From: Herbaspirillum sp. SJZ107
GTDB lineage: Bacteria; Pseudomonadota; Gammaproteobacteria; Burkholderiales; Burkholderiaceae_D
Assembly (NCBI RefSeq): GCF_006715485.1
Contig: NZ_VFNH01000002.1
Coordinates: 372,001 to 436,000 of the forward strand
Reading direction: 5' to 3'
Length of the DNA stretch: 64,000 nt
The first letter of the stretch is position 1. The number at the start of each line of letters is the position of its first letter. Positions 50,969 through 59,565 of this stretch are shown piece after piece. The notes below the pieces were generated by a model. The model did no database searches, had not been told where the DNA came from, and saw nothing but the letters and a program-made list of their open reading frames with translations. A program made the translations under genes and the position numbers.

Positions 50969-51032
50969 TTGACCTTGCACGATATTGCACGATAGTTTAC
51001 ACGAAACTCACAACGGGAGGTCGATCGTGCAA
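50969..51032. promoter_or_regulatory. candidate DeoR-family operator and promoter
   Basis: Two tandem copies of TTGCACGATA (50975-50984 and 50985-50994) and an inverted TCGTGCAA (51025-51032) flank the start of the NudK-fusion gene; the inverted copy overlaps its GTG start. A -35 TTGACC (50969-50974) and a -10 GATAGT (50991-50996), 16 bases apart, place the tandem copies in the promoter spacer. This fits a repressor site for the divergent DeoR-type gene. Confidence 0.6.
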
Positions 51033-51959
51033 GATCAGGTAACTATCCGGAACGTGCAGGTGCTGTCCGACGACTGGGGCATGCTCAAGAAAACGACCTT
51101 CGCCCTGCGCCGCGGCGACGGTGCCTGGGTCGAACAGACGCGCGAAACCTACGACCGCGGCAATGGCGCAACCCTGCTGCTGTACAACCTGGCGCGCCGG
51201 ACCGTGGTGCTGACGCGCCAGTTCCGCCTGCCGGCCTATGTGAACGGCCACGACGGCTTCCTGGTCGAAGCGGCGGCCGGCCTGCTCGACGGTGCCCGGC
51301 CCGAGGAACGCATCCGCGCCGAAGTCGAAGAGGAGACCGGCTACCGGGTGAAGGGGGTGCGCCGCCTGTGGGACGCCTTCATGAGTCCGGGCAGCGTGAC
51401 CGAGCGCCTGCATTTCTTCGTCGCCGAATACGAGGCGCGCGACCGCGTCGGCGCCGGCGGCGGCCTGGCGGAGGAGGGCGAAAACCTGGAAGTGCTGGAA
51501 CTGGACATCGACGTGGCGCTGGCCATGATCGGCAGCGGCATCGTCGACGGCAAGACCATCATGCTGCTGCAGTACGCGCGACAGCACCTGTTCGTGCCGC
51601 CCGGCCTGATGATCCTGATCGCGGGTCCCTACCGTTCCGGCAGCGGCGACGATCCGGCCCGCATCGCACGCAACGTCGCGGCGATGGAAGCCTGTGTCGA
51701 ACCCTTGCACCGCGCCGGCCATCTGCCGCTGCTGGGCGAATGGCTGGCACTGCCGACGGCGCGCCTGGCCGGTTCGCTGCGTGCCGGCGACGCCGTCTTC
51801 GACGCCGTGTTCCACCCGCATGCGCAGCGCCTGCTGGCACGCTGCGATGCGGTGCTGCGCATTCCCGGGGTGTCGAGCGGAGCCGAGCTGATGGTCGAGA
51901 CTGCGCGCCGGCTGGGCAAGCCGGTGTACTACACGCTGGCGGACATACCGCCTTCCTGA
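51027..51959 (+). CDS. NudK-type NUDIX pyrophosphatase fused to a deoxyribosyltransferase-like domain
   Basis: A 310-residue fusion. Residues 1-190 match NudK (GDP-mannose pyrophosphatase): 'AAAGLLDGARPEERIRAEVE', 'ETGYRVKGVRRLWDAFMSP' and 'DGKTIMLLQYARQHL'. From residue 194, 'MILIAGPYRSGSGDDPARI' and 'HAQRLLARCDAVLRIPG' look like DUF4406/nucleoside 2-deoxyribosyltransferase-like proteins. The GTG start at 51027 has a strong GGGAGG. Divergent from the DeoR-type regulator. Substrates are unknown; sugar nucleotide or NAD-like metabolites are plausible. Confidence 0.85.
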   Translation: MQDQVTIRNVQVLSDDWGMLKKTTFALRRGDGAWVEQTRETYDRGNGATLLLYNLARRTVVLTRQFRLPAYVNGHDGFLVEAAAGLLDGARPEERIRAEVEEETGYRVKGVRRLWDAFMSPGSVTERLHFFVAEYEARDRVGAGGGLAEEGENLEVLELDIDVALAMIGSGIVDGKTIMLLQYARQHLFVPPGLMILIAGPYRSGSGDDPARIARNVAAMEACVEPLHRAGHLPLLGEWLALPTARLAGSLRAGDAVFDAVFHPHAQRLLARCDAVLRIPGVSSGAELMVETARRLGKPVYYTLADIPPS

Positions 51960-52016
51960 GATCAGGCGGCAATCGAATTTCGCTTGCATTGCCCACTGGC
52001 CCACATCATAATTTGA

Positions 52017-52033
52017 ATGAGAATCATTCTCAT
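52017..52033. promoter_or_regulatory. Fur-type operator
   Basis: ATGAGAATCATTCTCAT is a 17-base near-perfect palindrome of the Fur-box kind (GAATnATTC core). It lies 31 bases before the ATG of the small gene at 52065. Confidence 0.8.
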
Positions 52034-52064
52034 AAAGAGATGATGTTCAATCGAGGAGGGTGGA

Positions 52065-52421
52065 ATGGATCGAGATTTGCCGGACGAACTGAAGCTGCCG
52101 GGCGCGGCCCCTGGTTCGCGCTCTGCACAGCACGCGGTGCTGGTGGCGGCGGTGCTGCACCTGATGTCGCATTACACGACGCGCGACCGCAACGAGCCCT
52201 GTATCAAGCTCGCCTCGGTGATCGAGCGCCACCTGGTCGCGCTGGCGCGCCTGCCGGACGCCGACCCGGTGCTGCGCGCGACCTGCGAGCAGCTCAGCGC
52301 CCAGTGGGCCGGCCTGGTCGACCGCGCGCTGCCGGCGCCAGTGTCCGTCAAACGGCCGCTGCTGGAACGCATCCTGCGCCCGGGTGCGCGCAAGGCGGAA
52401 GCGCTGGCGGCCGTAGCCTGA
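52065..52421 (+). CDS. small protein behind a Fur box, unknown function
   Basis: A 118-residue soluble, mainly helical protein ('AVLVAAVLHLMSHYTTRD', 'KLASVIERHLVALARLPDAD'). No signal peptide and no metal motif beyond scattered His/Cys. I do not recognise a named family. GAGGAGG precedes the ATG, giving strong expected translation. Iron control is inferred from the adjacent Fur-type palindrome. It is followed by the convergent YbdK gene. Confidence 0.72.
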   Translation: MDRDLPDELKLPGAAPGSRSAQHAVLVAAVLHLMSHYTTRDRNEPCIKLASVIERHLVALARLPDADPVLRATCEQLSAQWAGLVDRALPAPVSVKRPLLERILRPGARKAEALAAVA

Positions 52422-52454
52422 AGGCGAGCGCGAGGTTGCGGCATGCAGGCCCGC

Positions 52455-53600
52455 TCAGCGCATGTGCCACTCTTCGCGAAAGCGGCCGATCGCGGCATTC
52501 ACCATGCCTTCCGCACTGCCCTCGCGCCCGTACTGCCCGCGCAGCCAGGACGCGTCGCTGCCGTCCGCCACGGCCGCCGCCAGGTGGGCCAGCGCTTCGC
52601 GGCTGTCCAGCACCTCGGCCTGCGGCGCCAGCAGCGCGAGCGTTGCCAGGATGTCGTCGCGCAGCGGCAGCTGTTCGTAGGTTTTCGGATGCGTGATCAC
52701 GCCCTCGAAGCCGAAGCGGCTGGCCTGGAAGCGGTTATAGTTGTAGACCAGGTAGTCGTCCTCGGCCGGCGCGTCGTCCGCGGCGGCGCCGTCGCGCCGC
52801 AGCAAGAGGTGGCGGCACAGCGCCTGCAGGTAGCCCGCCAGCGCCGCGGCCCGCTCCACCGTGAGCGGCGTGTCGCACACGCGCAGTTCGATCGTGCCGT
52901 ATTCCGGTTTCGGCCGCAGGTCCCAATAAAAATCCTTCATGCTCTTGATGATGCCGGTGCGTTCCATCTTGGCGAAATAGACGTTCGCGAACGCGTCCCA
53001 GCGCAGCACGAAGGGCGCGCGGCCGCTCAGCGGAAAAGCCATGACGGCATTCAGGCGCGCCGAGTCGAAGCCGGAATCGAAGCCCTGCACGAAGGGCGAT
53101 GAACTCGAGAGCGCGACGAAATGCGGGATGTAGCGGCCGAGCGCATGCAGCAGGTAGAGCGCGTCGTCGCCGTCGGCGCAGCCGATGTGCACGTGCTGGC
53201 CGAACACCGTGAACTGCTTGGCCAGGTAGCCGTACAGGGCCGACAGTTCCTGGTAGCGCGGTTTCGCCGAGATGCGCTGCTCGGCCCACTGCTGGAACGG
53301 GTGGGTGCCGCCGCCGGCGATGCCGATGTTCAGCACGTCGCTGGCGGCGACCAGGGTATCGCGGATCGCTTTCAGTTCGGCCAGCAGCGCCGGATAGCCG
53401 GCGTGGACGCTGGAGTTAATCTCGATCATGCTCTCGGTGATCTCGGGCACGACGTTGCCGGGGAAGGGTTTTCTCTTCAGCAGGTGCAGCAAGTCGACGC
53501 TGGCCGGGGTCAGGTCGAAGTCGGACAGGCTGACCAGCTGCAGTTCCAGCTCGACGCCGAAGGTCAGCGGCCTGGAAGCCGTGAACGATTCAAGGGGCAT
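52455..53600 (-). CDS. YbdK-type carboxylate-amine ligase (glutamate-cysteine ligase family 2)
   Basis: A 381-residue ATP-dependent ligase. Family features are '[11 protein letters not shown]' at the N-terminus, '[16 protein letters not shown]', '[13 protein letters not shown]' and '[18 protein letters not shown]'. Such proteins have weak glutamate-cysteine ligase activity; the true substrate is debated. The first 11 bases overlap the antiporter gene end, so both are probably on one transcript. Confidence 0.92.
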   Translation of the reverse strand: MPLESFTASRPLTFGVELELQLVSLSDFDLTPASVDLLHLLKRKPFPGNVVPEITESMIEINSSVHAGYPALLAELKAIRDTLVAASDVLNIGIAGGGTHPFQQWAEQRISAKPRYQELSALYGYLAKQFTVFGQHVHIGCADGDDALYLLHALGRYIPHFVALSSSSPFVQGFDSGFDSARLNAVMAFPLSGRAPFVLRWDAFANVYFAKMERTGIIKSMKDFYWDLRPKPEYGTIELRVCDTPLTVERAAALAGYLQALCRHLLLRRDGAAADDAPAEDDYLVYNYNRFQASRFGFEGVITHPKTYEQLPLRDDILATLALLAPQAEVLDSREALAHLAAAVADGSDASWLRGQYGREGSAEGMVNAAIGRFREEWHMR

Positions 53601-54780
53601 GGCGCAGCTCCGGCGCTTCGTGCGCCCACACCAGCGCGCGCTGCAGGATGAGGGGGCCGAACACTTCGAGCAGCATGGTCACCGCGGCCACCGCGCGCAG
53701 GTCTTCGACCACCTGCACGCCGGCATGGCGCGCATGCTCGATCATCAGGATCGCGAACACCGACAGCGGCGCCAGCGCAAGGCCGGTCAGCGCGCCCTTG
53801 CGCCACGAGGTGCCGGACAGGCGGGCGAAGGCCGTCACCCCGGCGGTCTTGGTCAGCAGGCGCGCCAGCACCAGCGCCAGTGCCAGCGCGCCGCCGGCCC
53901 AGACTTTGCGCCAGTCGAGGGTGGAGGCGGCGAACACGAACAGCACCACGGTCAACAGCGCGCCCAGCGCGCCGAAGTTGCGCTGCGCCTGGCTGAAGGC
54001 GACGCGGCGGTGGCGCGCGCTCAAGCCGAAGGCCAGCGCCGCCACCACCGGCGACAGGCCGAGCGCATGGGCGATCGCCACCAGCAGGATCACGGCCAGC
54101 GCATATGCTACGGTCGCATCCTGGGTGAGCTTGCCGAGCAGGTGCAGCACACCCGGCACCACGATGCCGAATACCGCACCCGTAAAGGCCGAGACGCCGA
54201 GCAGCACCAGGCTGTTCCACAGTGCGTCGCCGATGTCTTCCGAGGTGCGGAAGATCCACAGGCCGACGCTGGCATTGAAGGCGAACACGGCCAGCACGCA
54301 GTTCAGCGCGCACAGGTGCAGCGCGCGTTCGGTCACCTGGCCGGAACTGCGCTGCTCATTGATCACGCGGACCACGGTGGCCGGCGAGGTCGCCATTGCC
54401 AGCGAGGCCAGCATCAGCGCATCGATCGCCGGCGTGGCGAACGCGATGGCGATCAGCCAGACGGCAATGAAGGTCAGCCCGGCCTCGGCCAGGCCGGCCA
54501 CGCCGATCCACGGGTTGGTGCGCAGCCAGCGCAGGTTGATGCGGTAGCCGAGCTCGAACAGGATGAGGCCGAAGGCGAGGTCGGCCAGCAGCAGCACGGC
54601 GCCCGCATCCGGCGGCGGCAGCGCGCCCAGCTGGGGCGCGGCGAGCAGGAAGCCGACCAAGCCATAGAAGCTGATGCGCGGCAGGCCGGTCCAGCGCTGC
54701 CCGAATTCGCCGGCCAGCCAGGCGAGGGTGATCGCGACAGGCCAGGCAAGCGGGGTCAGGATGGCCAGCAGGTCAGGCAT
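53590..54780 (-). CDS. cation:proton antiporter (CPA2/Kef-like)
   Basis: A 396-residue membrane protein with about 11-12 hydrophobic segments and the CPA2 motifs '[19 protein letters not shown]' and '[20 protein letters not shown]'. No C-terminal RCK/TrkA-N domain is present, unlike Kef channels. AGGAGC precedes the ATG at 54780. It is upstream of the YbdK ligase on the same strand; a link through glutathione-like control, as in Kef systems, is a guess. Confidence 0.88.
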   Translation of the reverse strand: MPDLLAILTPLAWPVAITLAWLAGEFGQRWTGLPRISFYGLVGFLLAAPQLGALPPPDAGAVLLLADLAFGLILFELGYRINLRWLRTNPWIGVAGLAEAGLTFIAVWLIAIAFATPAIDALMLASLAMATSPATVVRVINEQRSSGQVTERALHLCALNCVLAVFAFNASVGLWIFRTSEDIGDALWNSLVLLGVSAFTGAVFGIVVPGVLHLLGKLTQDATVAYALAVILLVAIAHALGLSPVVAALAFGLSARHRRVAFSQAQRNFGALGALLTVVLFVFAASTLDWRKVWAGGALALALVLARLLTKTAGVTAFARLSGTSWRKGALTGLALAPLSVFAILMIEHARHAGVQVVEDLRAVAAVTMLLEVFGPLILQRALVWAHEAPELRHAP

Positions 54781-54874
54781 GAAAGCTCCTGTATGTACAC
54801 CGATTCTACAAGACGGCCTCGCGCGCACGATAGAATGCTGGCCGATACCAAACAGCGCCACGCGCACCCCTGCC

Positions 54875-55489
54875 ATGACTCCACCCCCATCGTCCGATCT
54901 CCCCAAGCCACCCGCAGCGGCACGCCCGCCGATCCGCCTGAGCGCGCAGGTGCTGACCTGCCTGGTGATGTGCCTGATCGCCGCAGCCATCATCTGGTTC
55001 ACGCAGGACGCGCCGCTGGCCGTCTTCACGCGTCCCGCGGCGCCGATGTGGCAGCTGGTGATCGGCCAGGGCCTGGCGCTGCTGGCGGCGGCCGTCTCGT
55101 ATGGCCTGTACCGGCTGGGCGCCTCGTCCGAGTCGACGGCCAGGACCATCGCGACCTATGCGCGTCTCGACCTGGCCGGCTTCAACCCGTTGTGGATGGC
55201 GCTGGCTGCCGCCATCGGCGAGGAAATGCTGTTCCGCGCGGCGCTGCAGCCGCTGCTCGGGGTGTGGATCGTATCGCTGCTGTTCCTGGTGACGCACGTG
55301 CCGGTGTACCGCTTCCGCAAGCTGGACCGGGCGTCGCTGGTGCAGGCGGCCGGGGTGTTCGGCAGCAGCGTGGTGCTGGGCCTGATCTTCCAGTACGTCG
55401 GCCTGATCGCGGCGATCCTGGTGCACCTGTGGATCGATATCGTCGGCCTGCTGGTGGTGCGCTCGGCGATCCGCTCGCGCACCATGTGA
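54875..55489 (+). CDS. CPBP-family intramembrane metalloprotease
   Basis: A 204-residue membrane protein with about six segments. CPBP (Abi/Rce1-like) motifs are seen: 'IGEEMLFRAALQPLLG' with the Glu-Glu pair, 'LFLVTHVPVY' with the His, and 'HLWIDIVG'. The usual Rce1 fold cleaves within membranes, in some bacteria in competence or bacteriocin immunity. The N-terminal 20 residues are Pro-rich and cytoplasmic. Divergent from the antiporter gene, with no close partner. Confidence 0.88.
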   Translation: MTPPPSSDLPKPPAAARPPIRLSAQVLTCLVMCLIAAAIIWFTQDAPLAVFTRPAAPMWQLVIGQGLALLAAAVSYGLYRLGASSESTARTIATYARLDLAGFNPLWMALAAAIGEEMLFRAALQPLLGVWIVSLLFLVTHVPVYRFRKLDRASLVQAAGVFGSSVVLGLIFQYVGLIAAILVHLWIDIVGLLVVRSAIRSRTM

Positions 55490-55492
55490 AGT

Positions 55493-56662
55493 TCACTTGC
55501 TCAACAGCCGCATCGCGCGCTCGAGGCCGTCGATCGTCACCGGGAACATGCGGTTGCCCATGATTTGGCGGATGATCGCGATCGACTGGCGGTACGGCCA
55601 CAGGTTTTCCGGCTCGGGATTGAGCCAGGCGAATTTCGGGAAGGCGTTGACGAAGCGCGCCAGCCACTCGGCGCCCGCTTCCTCGTTGTTGTACTCGACC
55701 GAGCCGCCCGGGGCCAGGATCTCGTACGGACTCATGGTGGCGTCGCCCACGAAGATCAGGCGCGTGTCCGGCGGGTAGGTGCGCAGCACGTCCCAGGTCG
55801 GGAAGCGCTCCGCGTGGCGGCGCCGGTTGTGCTTCCACAGGTGGTCGTAGACGCAGTTGTGGAAGTAGAAGAATTCCATGTGCTTGAACTCGGACTGGGC
55901 CGCCGAGAACAGTTCTTCGGTGCGCTCGATGTGGTCGTCCATGGTGCCGCCGACGTCGAGCAGCATCAGCACCTTGATGCGGTTGCGGCGCTCGGGCTGC
56001 ATCTTGATGTCGAGCCAGCCGGCGTTGTTGGCGGTCGAGCGGATGGTGTCGTCCAGCGCCAGCTCCTCGGCCGCGCCCTGGCGTGCGAAGCGGCGCAGGC
56101 GGCGCAGGGCCACCTTGATGTTGCGCGTGCCGAGTTCGCGTTCGCCATCGTAGTCGCGGTAGGAACGCTGGTCCCACACTTTTACCGCGCTGCGCTTGCC
56201 GCCTTGCCCGCCAATGCGGATGCCTTCCGGATTGGTGCCGCCGTTGCCGAAGGGCGAAGTGCCGCCGGTGCCGATCCATTTGCTGCCGCCCTCGTGGCGT
56301 TCCTTCTGTTCCTTCAGCAGTTCCTGCAGGCGCGCCATCAGCTTGTCGTAGCCGAGTTTTTGCAGCTCCGCCTTCTGTTCCGGCGTCAGCTCGCGTTCCA
56401 GGCGCTTGATCAGCCAGTCCAGGGGGATATCCGCTTTGGTGTCGAACACCGTGTCGATGCCCTTGAAGTAGGCGCCGAACGCCTTGTCGAACTTGTCGAA
56501 ATGGGCTTCGTCCTTCACCAGCGTCAGGCGCGCAAGATAGTAGAACGCGTCGAGCGAGGGCGCGATCACGTTCTTGTCCAGCGCCTCGAGCAGGGTCAGG
56601 AATTCCTTGATCGTGACCGGCACCTTGGCGTCGCGCAGGGTGAAGAAGAAGTCGATCAGCAT
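55493..56662 (-). CDS. vWA-domain protein with altered MIDAS
   Basis: A 389-residue CoxE-like/MoxR-partner protein. The N-terminal helical domain (about 1-125) is followed by a Gly-rich stretch ('GTGGTSPFGNGGTN') and a vWA-like domain. Its metal site reads 'LLDVGGTMDDH' at about residue 236, that is Asp-x-Gly-Gly-Thr in place of DxSxS. Third in the MoxR-GNAT-vWA run, one base after the GNAT stop. Confidence 0.85.
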   Translation of the reverse strand: MLIDFFFTLRDAKVPVTIKEFLTLLEALDKNVIAPSLDAFYYLARLTLVKDEAHFDKFDKAFGAYFKGIDTVFDTKADIPLDWLIKRLERELTPEQKAELQKLGYDKLMARLQELLKEQKERHEGGSKWIGTGGTSPFGNGGTNPEGIRIGGQGGKRSAVKVWDQRSYRDYDGERELGTRNIKVALRRLRRFARQGAAEELALDDTIRSTANNAGWLDIKMQPERRNRIKVLMLLDVGGTMDDHIERTEELFSAAQSEFKHMEFFYFHNCVYDHLWKHNRRRHAERFPTWDVLRTYPPDTRLIFVGDATMSPYEILAPGGSVEYNNEEAGAEWLARFVNAFPKFAWLNPEPENLWPYRQSIAIIRQIMGNRMFPVTIDGLERAMRLLSK

Positions 56663-56663
56663 C

Positions 56664-57257
56664 TCAATGGCCTCCGGCGTACTGCTCCAGCAGGTAGTGC
56701 AGGTGGGTCTTCACCTCCGGCCATTCGCCGCGCAGGATGCTGTACATGACGGTGTCGCGCACGGTGCCGTCGCGGCGCAGGCCGTGGTGGCGGATCACGC
56801 CATCCTTCTTGGCGCCCAGGCGCTCGATCGCGGCCTGCGAGGCGTAGTTGAAATTGTCGGTGCGCAGGCCGACCACGGCGCAGCCCAGCGTATCGAAGGC
56901 ATGCGACAACAGCAGCAGCTTGCAGCTGGTGTTCACGTGGGTGCGCTGGCGGCTGCGCGCGTACCAGGTATAGCCGATCTCGACGCGGTCGACGGCCGGC
57001 AGGATGTCGTGGTAGCTGGTGGAGCCGATGACCGCATCCGTGGCGGCATCGACCACCGCGAAGGCGAGGCGGTCGGGCATGGCCAGGGCGGCGCGGATGT
57101 AGTCTTCGGTGGTGTGCGGTTCCGGTACCGAGGTGATGCGCAGCTTCCACAGTTCACCGTCGGAGGCCGCGGTGCGCAGGCCGTCCACGTGGTGCAGGGC
57201 CAGCGGTTCCAGGCGGATGCCGCGGAATTCGAGGGTCACCGGATCGACGCGGATCAT
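56664..57257 (-). CDS. GNAT-family N-acetyltransferase (RimJ/RimL-like)
   Basis: A 197-residue RimJ/RimL-type acetyltransferase: 'LEFRGIRLEPLALHHVDGL' at the N-terminus and the late acetyl-CoA region 'RVEIGYTWYARSRQRTHV' and 'HAFDTLGCAVVGLRTDNFN'. Its ATG overlaps the MoxR stop in an ATGA, and vWA follows at once, so it is inserted into a MoxR/vWA operon. Protein or ribosomal substrate unknown. Confidence 0.9.
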   Translation of the reverse strand: MIRVDPVTLEFRGIRLEPLALHHVDGLRTAASDGELWKLRITSVPEPHTTEDYIRAALAMPDRLAFAVVDAATDAVIGSTSYHDILPAVDRVEIGYTWYARSRQRTHVNTSCKLLLLSHAFDTLGCAVVGLRTDNFNYASQAAIERLGAKKDGVIRHHGLRRDGTVRDTVMYSILRGEWPEVKTHLHYLLEQYAGGH

Positions 57258-58108
57258 CGGTTGTGCCTCGCCATCGCCACCAGGCGCTCGAACAGGTGCA
57301 CGTCCTGCTCGTTCTTCAGCAGTGCCCCGTGCAGCGGCGGCACCACCGTGCGCGCATCCTGGCTGCGCAGCGCTTCCGCCGGGATGTCTTCGGCCAGCAG
57401 CAGCTTGAGCCAGTCGAGGAATTCCGAGGTCGACGGCTTTTTCTTGAGGCCCGCGACCTCGCGCAGCTCGTAGAAGCTGTGCAGGGCGGCGGCCAGCAGT
57501 TCCTGCTTCAGGTGCGGGTAGTGCACCTTCACGATCTCGGCCATCGTGTCGCGGTCGGGGAATTTGATGTAATGGAAGAAGCAGCGGCGCAAAAAGGCGT
57601 CCGGCAATTCCTTCTCGTTGTTGGACGTGATGATCACCAGCGGCCGATGCTTCGCCACCACCATCTCGCGCGTTTCGTAGACGAAGAATTCCATGCGGTC
57701 GAGTTCGCGCAGCAGGTCGTTCGGGAATTCGATGTCGGCCTTGTCGATCTCGTCGATCAGCAGCACCACCGGTGCGGGCGCCGTAAAGGCTTGCCATAGC
57801 ACGCCCTTGACGATGTAGTTGTGGATGTCGCGCACGCGCTCGTCGCCCAGCTGCGAGTCGCGCAGGCGCGAGACCGCGTCGTACTCGTACAGGCCCTGCT
57901 GCGCCTTGGTGGTCGACTTGATATGCCATTGCAGCAGCGGCATGCCCAGCGCGGCGGCGACTTCCTCGGCCAGCATGGTCTTGCCGGTGCCGGGTTCGCC
58001 CTTGATCAGCAGCGGGCGGGCCAGGGTGAGGGCGGCGTTCACCGCCAGTTTCAGGTCATCGGTGGCGACGTAGTTGTCGCTGCCTTCGAAGCGTGGGGAG
58101 GCTGGCAT
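57254..58108 (-). CDS. MoxR-type AAA+ ATPase
   Basis: A 284-residue MoxR-family AAA+ ATPase. Walker A 'GEPGTGKT' (residues 37-44), Walker B 'VVLLIDEIDKAD', sensor 1 'PLVIITSNNEKELP' and an arginine-finger region 'AFLRRCFFHYI'. MoxR proteins work with vWA proteins as chaperone-like machines for metalloenzyme maturation; the vWA partner is encoded two genes down. The start at 58108 has no good Shine-Dalgarno, so it is approximate. Confidence 0.92.
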   Translation of the reverse strand: MPASPRFEGSDNYVATDDLKLAVNAALTLARPLLIKGEPGTGKTMLAEEVAAALGMPLLQWHIKSTTKAQQGLYEYDAVSRLRDSQLGDERVRDIHNYIVKGVLWQAFTAPAPVVLLIDEIDKADIEFPNDLLRELDRMEFFVYETREMVVAKHRPLVIITSNNEKELPDAFLRRCFFHYIKFPDRDTMAEIVKVHYPHLKQELLAAALHSFYELREVAGLKKKPSTSEFLDWLKLLLAEDIPAEALRSQDARTVVPPLHGALLKNEQDVHLFERLVAMARHNR

Positions 58109-58190
58109 GGGCGTGGTCGGCGCGGTTGGCAATGATGTGGGAATGCCATCGAGTATATGCCAGATCCCGGCCGGGAGCGGCCGTGTTGCT

Positions 58191-58220
58191 TTGTAGACTG
58201 AGCCATGGTTCTCATATAGA
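58191..58220 (+). promoter_or_regulatory. candidate promoter of the cytochrome c pair
   Basis: TTGTAG (58191-58196) and TATAGA (58215-58220) are 18 bases apart, about 75 bases before the first cytochrome gene, in the gap divergent from moxR. Confidence 0.35.
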
Positions 58221-58294
58221 ATCGGCAAGTCGTAGTACAAATGCTATGTTTTTGTGCAGTGCGGTATTCGATCCAACCTTACGATTGCCCAACC

Positions 58295-58642
58295 ATGAAA
58301 AAATTGTCAGCTGTACTTGTGCTCGGCGCGCTCGGTTCCCTCGGCAGCGCAGCGGGCGCCGCCGATATCGTCGGCAATCCGAAAGCGGCCCCCAACAAGA
58401 TCGAACAATGCATCGGCTGCCACGGCATCCCCGACTACAAGACCGCCTTCCCCGAGGTCTACCAGGTACCCATGATCGGCGGCCAGTCCGCCAGGTACAT
58501 CGAAGCCGCGCTGCAAGCCTATAAAAAGGGCGACCGCCAGCATCCGCAAATGACGCCGACCGCGAAGGTGCTGTCGGACCAGGACATCGCCGACATCGCT
58601 GCCTATTACTCGCAGCAGAGCGCGGCCACGCCGAACAAATAA
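58295..58642 (+). CDS. exported c-type cytochrome (c553-like)
   Basis: A 115-residue periplasmic monohaem cytochrome c: signal peptide 'VLVLGALGSLGSAAGAAD', haem motif CxxCH at about residue 39 ('QCIGCHG'), and a likely distal Met in 'VPMIGGQSARYIEAAL' (or 'PQMTPTAKVLSD'). Precedes a similar cytochrome by 11 bases. Electron partners unknown. Confidence 0.93.
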   Translation: MKKLSAVLVLGALGSLGSAAGAADIVGNPKAAPNKIEQCIGCHGIPDYKTAFPEVYQVPMIGGQSARYIEAALQAYKKGDRQHPQMTPTAKVLSDQDIADIAAYYSQQSAATPNK

Positions 58643-58653
58643 ACGGGGACGCC

Positions 58654-58998
58654 ATGAACAAACTCTTGCTGGCGCTGGTGTGCTGCGCCGTTTCCACGTC
58701 CGTCCTCGCTGCCGCCGACATCTCGCGCGGCGCCGAACTGGCCAAGAAATACAATTGCGCGTCCTGCCACGGCGCCGACTACAAGACCCCGATCGACCCC
58801 AGCTATCCGAAGCTGGCCGGCCAGCACGCCGACTACCTGGCGCATGCGCTGCGCTCGTACAAACGCGGCAACAAGAGCATCAGCGGGCGCAACAACCCGA
58901 TCATGGCCGGCATGGCGCAGCCGCTGTCGGACCAGGACATGGCCGACATCTCGGTCTACCTGCAAAGCCTGCCGGGGCCGCTTGTAGTTCGCAAGTAG
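58654..58998 (+). CDS. exported c-type cytochrome (c5/c553-like)
   Basis: A 114-residue protein, signal peptide up to 'SVLAAAD', haem motif 'CASCHG' (Cys about 35), and a Met in 'IMAGMAQPLSDQDMADISVY'. Tandem to the cytochrome at 58295 and with the same plan ('KLAGQHADYLAHALRSYKRG'), so a duplicated pair is likely. A clear terminator follows. Confidence 0.93.
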   Translation: MNKLLLALVCCAVSTSVLAAADISRGAELAKKYNCASCHGADYKTPIDPSYPKLAGQHADYLAHALRSYKRGNKSISGRNNPIMAGMAQPLSDQDMADISVYLQSLPGPLVVRK

Positions 58999-59028
58999 GT
59001 ACGCAAATAAGTACGCCGGCAACGAAAC

Positions 59029-59062
59029 ATCCCCCGCCGCATGCCGGCCGGGGGATTTTTTT
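59029..59062 (+). terminator. intrinsic terminator after the cytochrome pair
   Basis: An 8-base stem (59029-59036 with 59049-59056) followed by seven T residues (59056-59062), directly before the convergent DUF1841 gene. Confidence 0.85.
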
Positions 59063-59487
59063 CAGCGGATGCGCTTGCGCACGCACTCCACGTAGGCCTC
59101 GGTATCCGGCTGGGTGTTGTGGCGCTGCGCCGACCAGATCATCTCGCCCAGGCACTCCATGATCTGGTGGTGGGCGTCGTGCTCGCCGATGCGCGCGGCC
59201 AGGCCCTCGAAGGCGGCGCGGATGCCGCGCGGCTGGTCGATCGAGACCTGCTCGGTGATCGACAGGTGCATCGACAGGTGCAGGAAGGGATTCGGCTGGC
59301 CGCCTTCGACCGAATAGTCGCGCGCCACGGCTTCGTCGGCGTCGCCGAGCGCGTCGTGGTATTCCGGGTGGTGGTCGATCCAGTCGGCGGCGATCGCATC
59401 CATCGGGGTCAGGATCTCGCCGGCACGGCGCTTGCGGTACGCCTCGCAGAAAAAGCGGCGCACGTCATTGGAGGAGGGGGTGAACAT
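59062..59487 (-). CDS. DUF1841 family protein
   Basis: A 141-residue soluble protein that matches the DUF1841 pattern ('DVRRFFCEAYRKRR', 'NPFLHLSMHLSITEQVSIDQ', 'HQIMECLGEMIW'). The many His/Glu residues in helices suggest possible metal binding, but the family has no known function. Confidence 0.88.
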   Translation of the reverse strand: MFTPSSNDVRRFFCEAYRKRRAGEILTPMDAIAADWIDHHPEYHDALGDADEAVARDYSVEGGQPNPFLHLSMHLSITEQVSIDQPRGIRAAFEGLAARIGEHDAHHQIMECLGEMIWSAQRHNTQPDTEAYVECVRKRIR

Positions 59488-59565
59488 GATGGGGACGTTG
59501 GAAAACGGACGGGAAGGGCGCCATTGTAGCGCGCCCGCTCCCGCGCCGCTGCCGCGGCGCCGGTC

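Noticed and set aside
52500..54780. YbdK-antiporter pair as a complete Kef glutathione-gated efflux system
   Set aside because: The antiporter lacks the C-terminal RCK domain and no KefF/KefG-like subunit is present, so the link is only speculative.
57258..57929. Upstream extension of the GNAT gene through the MoxR gene
   Set aside because: It is an alternate frame of moxR; the ATGA overlap at 57254-57257 is the natural start.
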